Shown here: piece by piece, positions 29,741-38,783 of the stretch
Layout of the letters: every line of letters starts with the position of its first letter
Numbering within the stretch: the stretch's first letter is position 1
Assembly: GCA_963713545.1 (NCBI GenBank)
Contig: CAVQME010000001.1
Span: 248,001 to 312,000 of the forward strand
Direction: 5' to 3'
DNA: 64,000 nucleotides
Origin: CAVPLM01 sp963713545
GTDB taxonomy: Bacteria > Actinomycetota > Thermoleophilia > RBG-16-64-13
The notes under the pieces: model-generated
Seen by the model: only the letters and a program-made list of their open reading frames with translations
Databases searched by the model: none
Told to the model about the DNA's origin: nothing
Position numbers and translations under genes: made by a program

Positions 29741-31312
29741 ATGAGCAGACGATCCATCGCCGTAGCTCCGCTGCTTGTCGCCCTGGTCCTGGGTGCGGTG
29801 CTCCTGGGCGCGCTGATCCTGGGAGTGGCCCCACTCATCGGCACCGGAACAGCCGTCGCCGCCCCTCAGCAACCGGCCGAATCGGTGCTCGCATATATAT
29901 CCGCCAACTGGGTTATGGAATACGACGCGGTCGCGGGCACCTCGACGGCTCTCGACTACATCGATGAGGGAAGGCCCGTGATGCCTTCGCGGGCCCTGAG
30001 CGGCACGGCGATCTCCTGGTCGGTCTTTTCCGAGTCGGACCCCGTCCAGACCTATGTGAGCGAGACCTTCACCCACCCGGGGCAGGAGACCGTACATACC
30101 CTAACCACCGATCTGCCGTACAGCTTCCCCCGGCTCTCTCCCGACGGCACGAGGCTCCTGTACGTCGTTGAAGAACCCGACCCCTATGGCGGCCTCACGA
30201 GCAATCTGTACGTCCGGCGGGTCGCCGATGGAGTGGAGCTCTTCTCCATACCCAACGTCGACGCCGCGGAGTGGTCGCCGGACGGCACAAAGATCGTGTT
30301 CTCGAGTTATGGTCGAGCCCGCTTCGACCCCGATATGGTGATGCTGTACGTATACGACGTCGCCACCACTCAGGAGACCAAGGTACCGTCTGGTCACCTC
30401 ACCGTCATGGGCTACGTGAACACCTACTCGCCCCGCTGGTCCCCGAGCGGGGACTGGATCGCCTTCCAGCGTCACAGCGAGGACATCATCGATATCGTGC
30501 TAACAGACCCGACGGGCTCCACCGAACAGGTGCTGATGACGGTGCCGCTGCATCAGATCGGCCTGGGGATGGAATGGGTGCGGATGCCTGATGGTACCGA
30601 GCGTCTGTTCGTAGAATCCGTGGAAGCGGGGGGAGCGCCCTTCGTGATCATGGAAGTGCCCGGAGTGCATCCCGGCGCCTCCGATGGGCGCATCCTGCAC
30701 GGCGCGTTGTCGGGGCAGCCTCTGCCCGAACTCACCGACGTCTCGGCCCAGTATCCCTTCTACCGCCAGATCCGCGATCTGGCCGCGCTCCGGATCGCGG
30801 TGGGGTTCGACGACGGGTCGTTCCGTCCCGCGGCGCTGGTGAAGCGGGCGCAGTACGCCAAGATGATCAGCATCGCGCTGGGTGTGCACGACAGCGAGTG
30901 GACGAACTGGAATGCGCCTAGCTTTCCTGACCTCCCCCGGCCCGCGTCTCAGGACGACGAGTTCAGATATCCGTTCGACTATGTGGAGGAAGCGGCCGAG
31001 GCCGGATTGGTGAAAGGCACTACGACCGGCCGCTTCAACCCGTGGACCGAGATCAGCCGGGTACAGCTCGCCTTGATGATCGCCCGCGCCGGCGCCGGGA
31101 GGTTGGAGCCGGCCACAGCGGCGGACTACTCAGTCTTCACCGACCTCGCCGGGCTGTCTCAAGAGGCCCGGGACGCGATCGCCCTCGTGTACCACAACGG
31201 GATCATCACCGGCAAAACGGCCACCACCTTCGCTCCGCGCGACCCCGCAACCCGGGGGCACGCGGCGGTCATGACCTGGCGACTTATGGAGAAGCTGGGC
31301 CTCATAGGCTGA
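29741..31312 (+). CDS. Exported PD40 (TolB-like) propeller protein with C-terminal SLH domains
   Basis: ATG 29741 (MSRRSIAVAPLLVALVLGAV) follows AAAGGAGATGTC; the start at 29681 lacks a site. The signal peptide ends near TAVAAPQQ. TolB/PD40 blades are visible: FPRLSPDGTRLLYVVEE, AEWSPDGTKIVFSSYG and PRWSPSGDWIAFQRHS. Three SLH motifs end the protein: FDDGSFRPAALVKRAQYAKM, GLVKGTTTGRFNPWTEISRV and GIITGKTATTFAPRDPATRG. The SLH part is more diverged than in the three upstream genes. It is intact, unlike its neighbours. Confidence 0.85.
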   Translation: MSRRSIAVAPLLVALVLGAVLLGALILGVAPLIGTGTAVAAPQQPAESVLAYISANWVMEYDAVAGTSTALDYIDEGRPVMPSRALSGTAISWSVFSESDPVQTYVSETFTHPGQETVHTLTTDLPYSFPRLSPDGTRLLYVVEEPDPYGGLTSNLYVRRVADGVELFSIPNVDAAEWSPDGTKIVFSSYGRARFDPDMVMLYVYDVATTQETKVPSGHLTVMGYVNTYSPRWSPSGDWIAFQRHSEDIIDIVLTDPTGSTEQVLMTVPLHQIGLGMEWVRMPDGTERLFVESVEAGGAPFVIMEVPGVHPGASDGRILHGALSGQPLPELTDVSAQYPFYRQIRDLAALRIAVGFDDGSFRPAALVKRAQYAKMISIALGVHDSEWTNWNAPSFPDLPRPASQDDEFRYPFDYVEEAAEAGLVKGTTTGRFNPWTEISRVQLALMIARAGAGRLEPATAADYSVFTDLAGLSQEARDAIALVYHNGIITGKTATTFAPRDPATRGHAAVMTWRLMEKLGLIG

Positions 31313-31489
31313 CGCTCCGGCATTCAGCAGGAGCTCGAGAGGATCAAAGCCGAGTCTCCCCGGTGTGCGGTCATCGCAATGAGCGGGAGCCCTGAGACCC
31401 GAGGTCTCGCCTTGCTGCTGGGCGCAGACTACTCCATCGGCACGAGCGACCCGCCGAGTAGGCTCCTGGAGTCACTTCGCGGGCTCTGA
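31313..31489 (+). pseudogene. Response-regulator receiver fragment in frame after the SLH stop
   Basis: Directly after the SLH stop codon, the same frame continues RSGIQQELERIKAESPRCAV, then IAMSGSPETRGLALLLGADY and SIGTSDPPSRLLESLRGL, then stop. This matches the last third of a receiver domain (beta4-alpha4-beta5-alpha5; the beta5 lysine is not evident). There is no start codon with a ribosome site and the phospho-acceptor half is missing, so it is a remnant. Together with the next gap to 31615 no other gene is seen. Confidence 0.55.
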
Positions 31490-31615
31490 TCCCGGGCGGG
31501 CCCACGGCCAGCGCGTGACCTGCCGGCGGGATGACCTCCTTCGTTCCTTTGCCGAACCAAGGTCGGCCACTACAATGACTGCTGATTCTGGCCTCTCGGC
31601 GAGACAGGGTGTTGC

Positions 31616-32594
31616 ATGAAGCGACCGGCGGAAGGGCGCATACACGAGCGGATCACCGCTATCGCGGACGTGACCTATCCGGCATACATCGTCCGCGGAC
31701 AGAAGCAGAGCGTCATGATCGAGGCGGGGCTGAGTCTCCTGGGACCGCGTTACCTCGAGGCGATCGAAGACCTGTTCGGGAAGACCGGGCGGCTCGACTA
31801 CCTCTTCCTCTCTCACTCGCACTACGACCACGTCGGATCCGCGGACTATCTGAAGCGGCACATCCCTGGTCTGCAGATCGGTGCGCACGAGCGAGTAGCC
31901 GGGCTGATGCGGAAGCCCTCGGTGCTGGAGAGGATGAACCGATTAAGCCTGAGCCACGTGGAGATCCCCCCAGTACAATCCCGCCGGCGAAGATCTGACG
32001 TTGCATCCCTTCGAAATCGATCTTCCCCTGAGACAGGGCGACAAGTTCGACCTGGGCGGACTGACCTGCCGTGTATACGAGACGCCCGGCCACACTAGGG
32101 ACTCACTGGCCTACTTCATCCCCGAGATCGGAGCGCTGTTTCCAGGCGACGCATGCGGGGTTCTTCGGACTGGACCTGACAGCCCCCTGCAGGTCGAGTT
32201 TGTGGCGTCCTACCGTGACTACGTCCACTCCCTCGAACCACTGATCGCTCTCCAGCCGAGGATCATCTGCCTTGCGCACAATTGGGTGCTGACCGGCGAC
32301 GACGCGGCGGAGTTCCTTGAACGCTCTCTCGCCGAGACGTTCCGCTACCGGAGACTGATCGAGAGCTACCTAGATGCCGCGAGCGGTGACGTCGAACGGG
32401 CGATCCGGGACATGGCGCGGGGTGAGTACGAAGGCAAGAGCACCATACTCCCGCCACCCGCAGCCTACATGACCAACCTCGCCGCCCAGGTCAAGCACAT
32501 CGCGGCGTGCCGAAGTCACCGGGGGAAGACTGCGGCCCATGAACCCGAAGATGGATCGGGGTCAGGGCACGAGGGCCGCAGCCCCGTAGCCTGA
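31616..32594 (+). CDS. Metallo-beta-lactamase-fold hydrolase (one frameshift)
   Basis: The start is ATG 31616. The first frame has LDYLFLSHSHYDHVGSADYL, giving the H-x-H-x-D-H zinc motif. After a break at a C6 run near 31970, the second frame continues LTLHPFEIDLPLRQGDKFDL, with the remaining ligands in YETPGHTRDSLAYF (His), ALFPGDACGVL (Asp) and ICLAHNWVL (His). All zinc ligands are therefore present in a protein of about 325 residues. The C-terminus is helical. The substrate is unknown. The gene converges with the large leftward CoA operon. Confidence 0.75.
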
Positions 32595-32650
32595 CCCCAT
32601 TTCCAGTCTGTACCAGAGGGTAGCCGAATCCTAGCCGGCCACGCGCTTCG

Positions 32651-32764
32651 CTATGCGTACACCATCGGCGTAGCTTTGGCCTGTACCGTGGTCCCCGGGG
32701 TGGTGGCGTTCGGATGGGGATGGAAGCCGTTGGGGCCGACCGGCTCGGTGAAGTGCCAGGTCAC
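32651..32764 (-). CDS. Small ORF coupled to the DAPG-hydrolase gene, doubtful
   Basis: A 37-codon ORF starts at a GTG that overlaps the upstream stop (GTGA, 32761-32764): MTWHFTEPVGPNGFHPHPNA, then TTPGTTVQAKATPMVYA. Codon usage keeps G/C in third positions like its neighbours. It may be a real short peptide, a remnant of a longer gene, or the product of an unseen frameshift. Confidence 0.25.
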   Translation of the reverse strand: MTWHFTEPVGPNGFHPHPNATTPGTTVQAKATPMVYA

Positions 32765-33594
32765 TCCACTTTGCCTTCTTGCTCCCCATACAGCTGGGTG
32801 AGGATAGCCGCCAGGTTGGCGAACTCCTGGACGTCGTGCAGGAACAGACCCTGGGCGGCCTCCTCGGGGATGGCCACGCCGGGGGGCAGACTGAGCACCG
32901 GCTTCTTGTCGACGATCTGATAGCCCACCCAGAAGCGGTTGCGGACTTCGATCCCCCCGGGGATGTTCCGCACCAGGTGGACGAACGCCACGGGCAGACC
33001 GGGACCGTCCGGGGGATCGTCCACCCCCCGGGCCACCACGTTGGCGGCCGCCAGCGCCTCGGCGTTGGGCGGCCGGAAACGGCTCATATCGAAGCCGAAG
33101 TCCTCCGGGGTGAGGAAGCTGATATCCACGGCATTGAGGACACCGCCGCCGATGTCCTCCACCACGTGGTGGGTCATCCCCTGGAACTTGAGCGGCAGCG
33201 GCCGATCCGGGTCGAGGATCTTGGCCCGGTCCGCCGGGTCGACCCGCGCCGAGATGTGCATCTCCGGATACCACAGCTTGTAACGCAGGTCCTCCAGTCC
33301 GTGCCAGGCGAACCACCAATCGACCATCTCCGGAGTGGCTCCGGCCAGGGGGTGGCGGAGAGCCACGTACCCGCTGCCGTCCGGCATGATGCAGTAGCCG
33401 TTCTCCCCTTGGGTATAGCCAGGCGAGAGCAGGTTGTTCACATCCTGGATACGGTCGGCGTTAGCCGGGTCGAGGGGACGTAGGTCCTTGAGCATCTCGG
33501 CATGATGGGGGGCCGGAGGCGCGGAGGGCTGGTAGTAGTACTTGGCGTAGGGTCTGGTTTTCTCTTCAGCGGTGAGCTCTTGGCGCTCGGTCAC
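32761..33594 (-). CDS. DAPG-hydrolase (PhlG) family C-C hydrolase
   Basis: The protein has 277 residues. The GTG at 33594 (MTERQELTAEEKTRPYAKYY) follows GGAGGTATCCCC. Family marks are GYCIMPDGSGYVALRHPLAG, TPEMVDWWFAWHGLEDLRYK with LWYPEMH, and the late HDVQEFANLA. PhlG uses Zn to cut 2,4-diacetylphloroglucinol into the monoacetyl form and acetate by a retro-Claisen reaction; homologs act on other beta-diketones. At the end of an operon with CoA-transferase and thiolase it suggests cleavage of an acyl or beta-diketone substrate, which is inference. Candidate metal residues are the His and Glu of YPEMH and the paired His in GMTHHVVED. Confidence 0.75.
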   Translation of the reverse strand: MTERQELTAEEKTRPYAKYYYQPSAPPAPHHAEMLKDLRPLDPANADRIQDVNNLLSPGYTQGENGYCIMPDGSGYVALRHPLAGATPEMVDWWFAWHGLEDLRYKLWYPEMHISARVDPADRAKILDPDRPLPLKFQGMTHHVVEDIGGGVLNAVDISFLTPEDFGFDMSRFRPPNAEALAAANVVARGVDDPPDGPGLPVAFVHLVRNIPGGIEVRNRFWVGYQIVDKKPVLSLPPGVAIPEEAAQGLFLHDVQEFANLAAILTQLYGEQEGKVE

Positions 33595-33637
33595 GGGGAT
33601 ACCTCCAGCGGGCTTTGGTCGGGTCGGGCCTGGAGCC

Positions 33638-34306
33638 CTACCTGATGTAGTCGGTCTCGGGGTCGTAGGTATCGTGGGGTTCCGGTGGCGCCGGTACGAG
33701 CTCCATGACGGCCGAGGGGGAGTACATCCAGGTGTAGGTGCTTCCCCGGTTGGGCTTGTACTCGTCGGGGAGGCCCGGCGGGAAGATGTCATCGATCCCG
33801 CCATCTCCTTCGGGTTCGGCCGTCCAGGGCACGTTGTACGGGGTGATGATGTTGAGGTAGACGTGGTGGTTGCGGATCTTCCACACCCCGTCTTCCTTGA
33901 TGAAGTCCTCCCCGTACGTGCCCCACACCCACAGGGCCGTGAGCCTGCCACCCAGCACCCGGGCTTCGTGGCCCGGACTCATCCAGACCCCCTTGGCGGT
34001 CTGGCCGTCTTTGGCCACTTCGATCACCGGCGTGGCGAGCGTGTGCTGCATCATCTGCCCCTCGACGGGGACACCCACCTTGGAGGTCCAGTTGTGGAAC
34101 CCGTGGAAGCAACGCCAAGCCGCGTCCATCCCTTCCCAGACGCCCAGCGGCCCGATCTCGATCTTCTGCGGCACCGTCTTGGCGAACAACTCGACCGTCT
34201 CGGTGAAGAGGTTGGCGGTGGTCAGGAACTCATACCGGCCCATGAGGTTCTGGATCTCGTGGATATCGGCGAGGCGCCTGATGGTGGTCTCTAGCTCTTC
34301 TTGCAT
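33638..34306 (-). CDS. SnoaL-like / NTF2-fold protein
   Basis: In this 222-residue protein the first 150 residues look like a SnoaL_4-type NTF2 fold: RRLADIHEIQNLMGRYEFLT, LFAKTVPQKIEIGPLGVWEG, KGVWMSPGHEARVLGG, ALWVWGTYGEDFIKEDGVWK with IRNHHVY. This family contains ring-hydroxylating dioxygenase beta-like proteins, dehydratases and cyclases. It is 43 bp upstream of the DAPG-hydrolase gene, so the two may act on the same compound. The C-terminal 60 residues are Pro-rich. Confidence 0.7.
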   Translation of the reverse strand: MQEELETTIRRLADIHEIQNLMGRYEFLTTANLFTETVELFAKTVPQKIEIGPLGVWEGMDAAWRCFHGFHNWTSKVGVPVEGQMMQHTLATPVIEVAKDGQTAKGVWMSPGHEARVLGGRLTALWVWGTYGEDFIKEDGVWKIRNHHVYLNIITPYNVPWTAEPEGDGGIDDIFPPGLPDEYKPNRGSTYTWMYSPSAVMELVPAPPEPHDTYDPETDYIR

Positions 34307-34450
34307 GTGCCTCTCCTCTCTCGTCTGCGCGATTGATGAGTCGCGGTGACCCCCCGCGGGGGACTGCCTATCGGCGATCTGCCCGGCAGTTCCCCGCCGG
34401 TCCCGGCCGGCCCTACGCCCGTCGAAGGAGACTGCCGTCCCGGCGTCAGA

Positions 34451-35686
34451 CTAGTAGGGCAACCAGCACTCGATGAGCTCTTGGGGAAAGCGCGACAGCA
34501 ATTCGTAGCCGTCGTCTTTCACCAGCACCATATCTTCGATGCGGACGCCGTGCTTGCCACCTCGATGCCCGGCATAGGTCTCGAGGGCCAGCACCATGTT
34601 CGTCTTGATCGTCGTCGGCGGTACACCGAGCACCTTGTGCATGTAGAGCAGCATGGGCGGATCGTGCAGGGTGAGACCGATGCCGTGGCCGCAGCAAAGC
34701 GAGTTGATCTCGTTGAACTTGTCCCAGCCCCAGTAGTGCGGCGAATCCGGCCAGGCCTCGAAGATATCGTAGTCCGTGACGCCGTCCTTCACGATGTCCA
34801 TGGCGGCGTAGAGCATCTCCTTGGCCTCGGCAAACAAGTCCTTCTGATGGTCGGTCGCTTTCCCGCAGCAGAAGGTGCGGTAGATGCAGGTCTTGTAGCC
34901 CTGATATGAGGCGCCGTCGCAGTCGACGTACACCAGATCGCCGGGGCGGATCATCTTATCGGTGAACGACCAGCCGAACGGGTTGGTGTTGTCGCCCGAA
35001 CAGCACACGAAATCCTCCGTGTGGTCGACTCCCTCGGCATAGAGCTCCTTGAGTCCGATCCCGACGAGGTCGCACTCCCTCACGCCGGGCCGGATGGCGT
35101 CGGCGATGGCGGCGAACGCACGTTCGGAGTTGGAGCAGGCCATGCGGATGATTTCTATCTCGTCCGCCGTCTTGATCATGCGGGCGACATCGAGCGTCGG
35201 TTTGCAGTGGACGGCCGTTATCCCCTTCTCCTTGAACCCCTCGACGAAGAGGTGCTCGAGAGTGCTGCCGTCGATGCCCAGCGTCTCCTTCTCCACTCCA
35301 TACTGGGCCATGAGTTCCGCGATGCCCCCGATCCAGGCCTGCAGCACCGGGCTGCTGGTGTCGCGGGCGGTGAGCCGGGGCATGCCGAACGACCCCTGGA
35401 CGCCGGCCAGCCAGGGCATCCGGCGATGAGTCTCTGCCGGTATGCCACCGCCGATGAGATGTGGCTCGCCGTTCCGCGCGATAAAGATCGCCTGGTATTC
35501 GGAGGCCCGCATAGGAGTGGTGACGTAGTAGGAGGCTATGTACCTCATGTTATCGGCATCCCAGGTGACGACGGCCCCCAGACCGTCCCTCTCCATCTCG
35601 GCTTTGACCTTCTGGATCTTCTCCCTGCGCAGCCGTTCGTAGTCGACCCGCTTCTCGTAATCGACCGCCAATTTGCCGAGTGCCAT
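34451..35686 (-). CDS. M24-family protein, DddP/creatinase-like, copy 1
   Basis: This 411-residue protein has a creatinase-type N-domain (LRREKIQKVKAEMERDGLGA) and a pita-bread C-domain. Candidate metal residues: VDCDGASYQGYKTC gives D-x-D and, 10 residues on, Cys where aminopeptidases and DddP have Asp; then His in CCGHGIGL, Glu in LALETYAG and Glu in VRIEDMV. The His-Glu (35) and Glu-Glu (15) spacings equal those recalled for the DMSP lyase DddP and differ from aminopeptidase P, so a lyase or creatinase-like hydrolase is likelier than a peptidase. The start MALGKLAVDYEKR is shared with copy 2 at 38784-40020. Confidence 0.8.
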   Translation of the reverse strand: MALGKLAVDYEKRVDYERLRREKIQKVKAEMERDGLGAVVTWDADNMRYIASYYVTTPMRASEYQAIFIARNGEPHLIGGGIPAETHRRMPWLAGVQGSFGMPRLTARDTSSPVLQAWIGGIAELMAQYGVEKETLGIDGSTLEHLFVEGFKEKGITAVHCKPTLDVARMIKTADEIEIIRMACSNSERAFAAIADAIRPGVRECDLVGIGLKELYAEGVDHTEDFVCCSGDNTNPFGWSFTDKMIRPGDLVYVDCDGASYQGYKTCIYRTFCCGKATDHQKDLFAEAKEMLYAAMDIVKDGVTDYDIFEAWPDSPHYWGWDKFNEINSLCCGHGIGLTLHDPPMLLYMHKVLGVPPTTIKTNMVLALETYAGHRGGKHGVRIEDMVLVKDDGYELLSRFPQELIECWLPY

Positions 35687-35731
35687 TGCCTACTCTCCCT
35701 TACTGAGCACTGTATTCGCCGCCGACCCTTC

Positions 35732-36538
35732 CTACTGTGCGGTCCACCCGCCGTCGATGACCAGTACCTGGCCTGTCATGTAACTCGAGGCATCTGAAGC
35801 GAGGAACTCCACGGCGCTCGTCAGCTCGTCTACCGTGCCAAGGCGCCCCATCGGCGTGCGGTTGAGAATGTAACGGAGAACGGCCTCGTCGGTCTTGAGC
35901 GTGCGCTCGTTCATGGCGGTCATCACGTAGCCGGGACAGAGCGCGTTGACCTGGATGTTGTGCTTGGCCCACTCGACTGCCAAGGCGCGGGTCATCTGGA
36001 TGACGCCGCCCTTGGCGACACAATAAGGGAGCAGCTGCTTGTCTCCCACCAAGCCGAGCATGGACGCGATGTTCACTATCTTGCCCGAGGACTGGGCGAT
36101 CATCCTTCTTCCGACGGCGATCGAGGTCAGGAAGACGCCCTTGAGGTCCACGTCGATCACGCGGTCCCAATCCTCTTCTGAGAGTTCCTCCGCCGGCTTT
36201 CTCGATGCCGTCCCCGCGTTGTTCACCAGGATGTCTATCCTGCCGAAGGCTTCCACGATCTCGGCGACGAGGCTCTCGATTCCCGCGCCATCGGTCACGT
36301 TGCAGGCGCGGCCCAGGACTCTGCAGCCGAGCTCCCGCAGGTTCTCGGCAGTCGCGTCGCAGTCTTCTTGACTCCTGCTCGTGACCACCAAAGTGGCTCC
36401 TCGCCTGGCCAGGCTTCGGGCGATGCCGTAGCCGATGCCTCTCGTCGAACCCGTGACGAGGGCGACCTTCCCCGTGAGATCGAAGGGATCGGCAGCGCGA
36501 TCGGGGGAGCCATCCGTGGCGCGGTCGTCACGGTTCAT
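35732..36538 (-). CDS. Short-chain dehydrogenase/reductase
   Basis: The 268-residue SDR shows a classic TGSTRGIGYGIA cofactor loop, NNAGTA, catalytic Ser in IVNIASMLG, YCVAKGG (Tyr-x-x-x-Lys) and NALCPGYVMT. Arg after the Gly loop (VTSRSQED) suggests NADP(H). It overlaps the 4-hydroxybutyryl-CoA dehydratase gene by 4 bp (ATGA), so the two products should act together, perhaps as a hydroxyacid or ketoacid reductase feeding or draining the pathway. The N-terminal 20 residues are a polar extension. Confidence 0.88.
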   Translation of the reverse strand: MNRDDRATDGSPDRAADPFDLTGKVALVTGSTRGIGYGIARSLARRGATLVVTSRSQEDCDATAENLRELGCRVLGRACNVTDGAGIESLVAEIVEAFGRIDILVNNAGTASRKPAEELSEEDWDRVIDVDLKGVFLTSIAVGRRMIAQSSGKIVNIASMLGLVGDKQLLPYCVAKGGVIQMTRALAVEWAKHNIQVNALCPGYVMTAMNERTLKTDEAVLRYILNRTPMGRLGTVDELTSAVEFLASDASSYMTGQVLVIDGGWTAQ

Positions 36539-38019
36539 TCAGCGCGCTCCATTCTGGCTTTCGTCTCCAGGGTCTCAGTTGACTCCGTGATGCCGGCGAT
36601 GTCTGTGGCCAGCCGCATCTTGCGGTCGAGCTGCAGTTGGCGCTGGATGACCACCTTCATGGCCTGGGGCGAGCCGGCCCCGTGCAGCGACTCCACCAGG
36701 GCGGTGCCGCTACTCAGCGATTCTATGAGACGTGCGATGCGTATGCGGTCCTTGGGCGGCACGCCGGCGACGCCCTTCATGTACTTCTCCACGTACTTGC
36801 CGATGGCCGGGTCCTCCAGATCCTGCTCAGAGGGGATCGTCGCCAGCAGGCCTCCCGCGATGTCCTGAGCCAGACGGGCGATCTCGTAGACGTTCCTACT
36901 CACGTTCAGCTTGGTGACGTTGGCCAGGAGAGGATCGACGAAGTACTGGTCGGACGCATTAGGTGTCCCTTCGTAGGAGCACGCCAACGAGCAGCAGTAC
37001 ATGGTCTCCGCGAGGTGGCCCATCTCGGTGAGCTTGTCCTTGACGTGACTGCTCTTGGCCGTGCCCTGGTAGGTAGCCAAGACGGTGCAGGCTCCCGTGA
37101 GCACATCGGCCACGCCCGCCTTGCAGCCCCCGTAGTTCTGCCGGTGGTAGGCGGCGAACCTCTCGACCAGCATCCCGGCAAACTCGTACTCGCCGCACAT
37201 GAAGAGGCGCTCGTTGGGTACGAACACGTCGTCGAAGACGACGAGGGCTTCGCCGCCGACCGCGCCGAAACAGGCGTTGCCCTGGTCCAGGCCGCCCTCT
37301 TCCTTACGCGAGTCGTTGGATTGCCTCCCGAATATGCAGATGATCCCGGGTGAGTCTGTGGGTACCGCGAACGAAAGGGCATAGTCGGCATCATCCGGTC
37401 CCATGGCGATCGTGGGCATCACGATGATCTCATGCGAATTGACGGCGCCCGTCTGATGGGCTTTGGCTCCGCGAACGATGACCCCGTCTTCGCGCCGTTC
37501 GACGACCCGCAAGAACTGGTCCGGGTCCTCCTGCTGGCTGGGGGCGAGGCTTCGATCGCCTTTCGGGTCGGTCATGGCTCCGTCACACATCCGGTCGGAC
37601 TCCTGGATCTCGAGCAGGAACTTCAGAAAGCGCTGGTGATAGTCGGTCCCTTTTGCCTCGTCGATCTCGTAGGTGACGCCGTAGATCGCATTCAGCGCGT
37701 CCCAACCGACGCATCGCTGGAAACAGGAGCCGGTCTTCTGGGCGATGCCGCGGAGGGCCTTCACCTTCTTGACCAGATCCTCCGGGTTCTGGTGGATGTG
37801 AGTGAACCGGTTGATGCGCTCGCCCGTCAGATGGGAGATGGCGGTGCGCATGCCCTCCCCCGTCTCGTGCTCGAGGTCCACGTCATAGGTAAGAGCAGCC
37901 GCGTTGATATGCGGTCTGATCGCAGGATGGTCGACCCAGTCGTCGATCTTGCTGCCTCGCCAGTACACGACCGTCTTGAGGTCTCGCAAGCTGGCGATGT
38001 ATTCATCTGGGTTCATCAT
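36535..38019 (-). CDS. abfD: 4-hydroxybutyryl-CoA dehydratase / vinylacetyl-CoA isomerase
   Basis: The protein has 494 residues and belongs to the 4-hydroxyphenylacetate 3-hydroxylase-like FAD family. With ATG 38019 as residue 1 (MMNPDEYIASLRDL), the four [4Fe-4S] ligands fall at C99 and C103 (GSCFQRCVGW) and H292 and C299 (YHRQNYGGC), the same numbers as in the Clostridium aminobutyricum enzyme, which supports both function and start. It dehydrates 4-hydroxybutyryl-CoA to crotonyl-CoA by a ketyl-radical mechanism and is oxygen-sensitive. A longer start at 38070 is possible but unlikely. The gene is coupled to the SDR downstream and follows a CoA-transferase subunit gene. Confidence 0.92.
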   Translation of the reverse strand: MMNPDEYIASLRDLKTVVYWRGSKIDDWVDHPAIRPHINAAALTYDVDLEHETGEGMRTAISHLTGERINRFTHIHQNPEDLVKKVKALRGIAQKTGSCFQRCVGWDALNAIYGVTYEIDEAKGTDYHQRFLKFLLEIQESDRMCDGAMTDPKGDRSLAPSQQEDPDQFLRVVERREDGVIVRGAKAHQTGAVNSHEIIVMPTIAMGPDDADYALSFAVPTDSPGIICIFGRQSNDSRKEEGGLDQGNACFGAVGGEALVVFDDVFVPNERLFMCGEYEFAGMLVERFAAYHRQNYGGCKAGVADVLTGACTVLATYQGTAKSSHVKDKLTEMGHLAETMYCCSLACSYEGTPNASDQYFVDPLLANVTKLNVSRNVYEIARLAQDIAGGLLATIPSEQDLEDPAIGKYVEKYMKGVAGVPPKDRIRIARLIESLSSGTALVESLHGAGSPQAMKVVIQRQLQLDRKMRLATDIAGITESTETLETKARMERAE

Positions 38020-38098
38020 GGATATCCGTCTCCCTCCAACCGCGGAGTCTGCGACCCTCGGATCGCCCACCTATGTGGCCGATCAGCCAAGCGTCCGG

Positions 38099-38761
38099 CT
38101 AGCCGTACGCCTCCATTTTGACATCCGTGGAGACCGTGTAGGCCAAGTCTGTGGACGCCGCTACGTCGTCCAGCGTATAGCCGCGAGCGACTTCTTCCAG
38201 CACGAAACCCTGGTCCGGATAGCGCCGGAAAAGGGCGCGCTCGGTGAGGATGACGTCGGCCTCGGCCGCGCCGGTGAGGGGATAGGTGCAGCGATCCACC
38301 AGCTTGGTCTTGCCGTCGCCGGCGCAATGCTCGGTGAGCACGTATACGATCCGAGCCCCCACGAGGAGATCCATGGCGCCGCCCATACCGGCGATCATCT
38401 TGCCCGGGATCTCGTAGCTGGCTATGTTTCCCTCGCCATCCACCTGAAGCGTCCCCAGGAAGGTGGCGTCGACGTGGCCTCCGCGGATCATGCCGAACGA
38501 GATGTCGGAGCCGAAGTAGCTGCCGCCCGGGATGAGCGTGATCGGGTGACCGCTGGCATTGGCGCGGTCGGGGTCCGCGCAATGCCCGGTCGCCGCGGGC
38601 CCCACGCCCAGTGCGCCGTTCTCGCTGTGGATGATCACATCGAGCCCAGCTTCCACGTAGTCGGCCACGAGCGTCGGCAGCCCGATGCCCAGATTGATGA
38701 TCTCTCCATCCTTGAGCTCGGCGGCCGCCCGCTTGGCGATGGTGCGCTTGGCGTCTTTCAT
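38099..38761 (-). CDS. CoA-transferase, beta subunit
   Basis: The 220-residue family I CoA-transferase B subunit has IINLGIGLPTLVADYV and the catalytic glutamate in IIHSENGALGVGP, which forms the glutamyl-CoA thioester. The C-terminus has LVDRCTYPLTGAAEADVILT, typical of 3-oxoacid and acetate CoA-transferases. The alpha subunit is not adjacent but at 43680-44372, the first gene of the same operon, so the subunits are split by five genes. A likely role is to load 4-hydroxybutyrate or another acid with CoA. Confidence 0.88.
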   Translation of the reverse strand: MKDAKRTIAKRAAAELKDGEIINLGIGLPTLVADYVEAGLDVIIHSENGALGVGPAATGHCADPDRANASGHPITLIPGGSYFGSDISFGMIRGGHVDATFLGTLQVDGEGNIASYEIPGKMIAGMGGAMDLLVGARIVYVLTEHCAGDGKTKLVDRCTYPLTGAAEADVILTERALFRRYPDQGFVLEEVARGYTLDDVAASTDLAYTVSTDVKMEAYG

Positions 38762-38783
38762 GTTCTTCTTTCCTAGTACGGGC

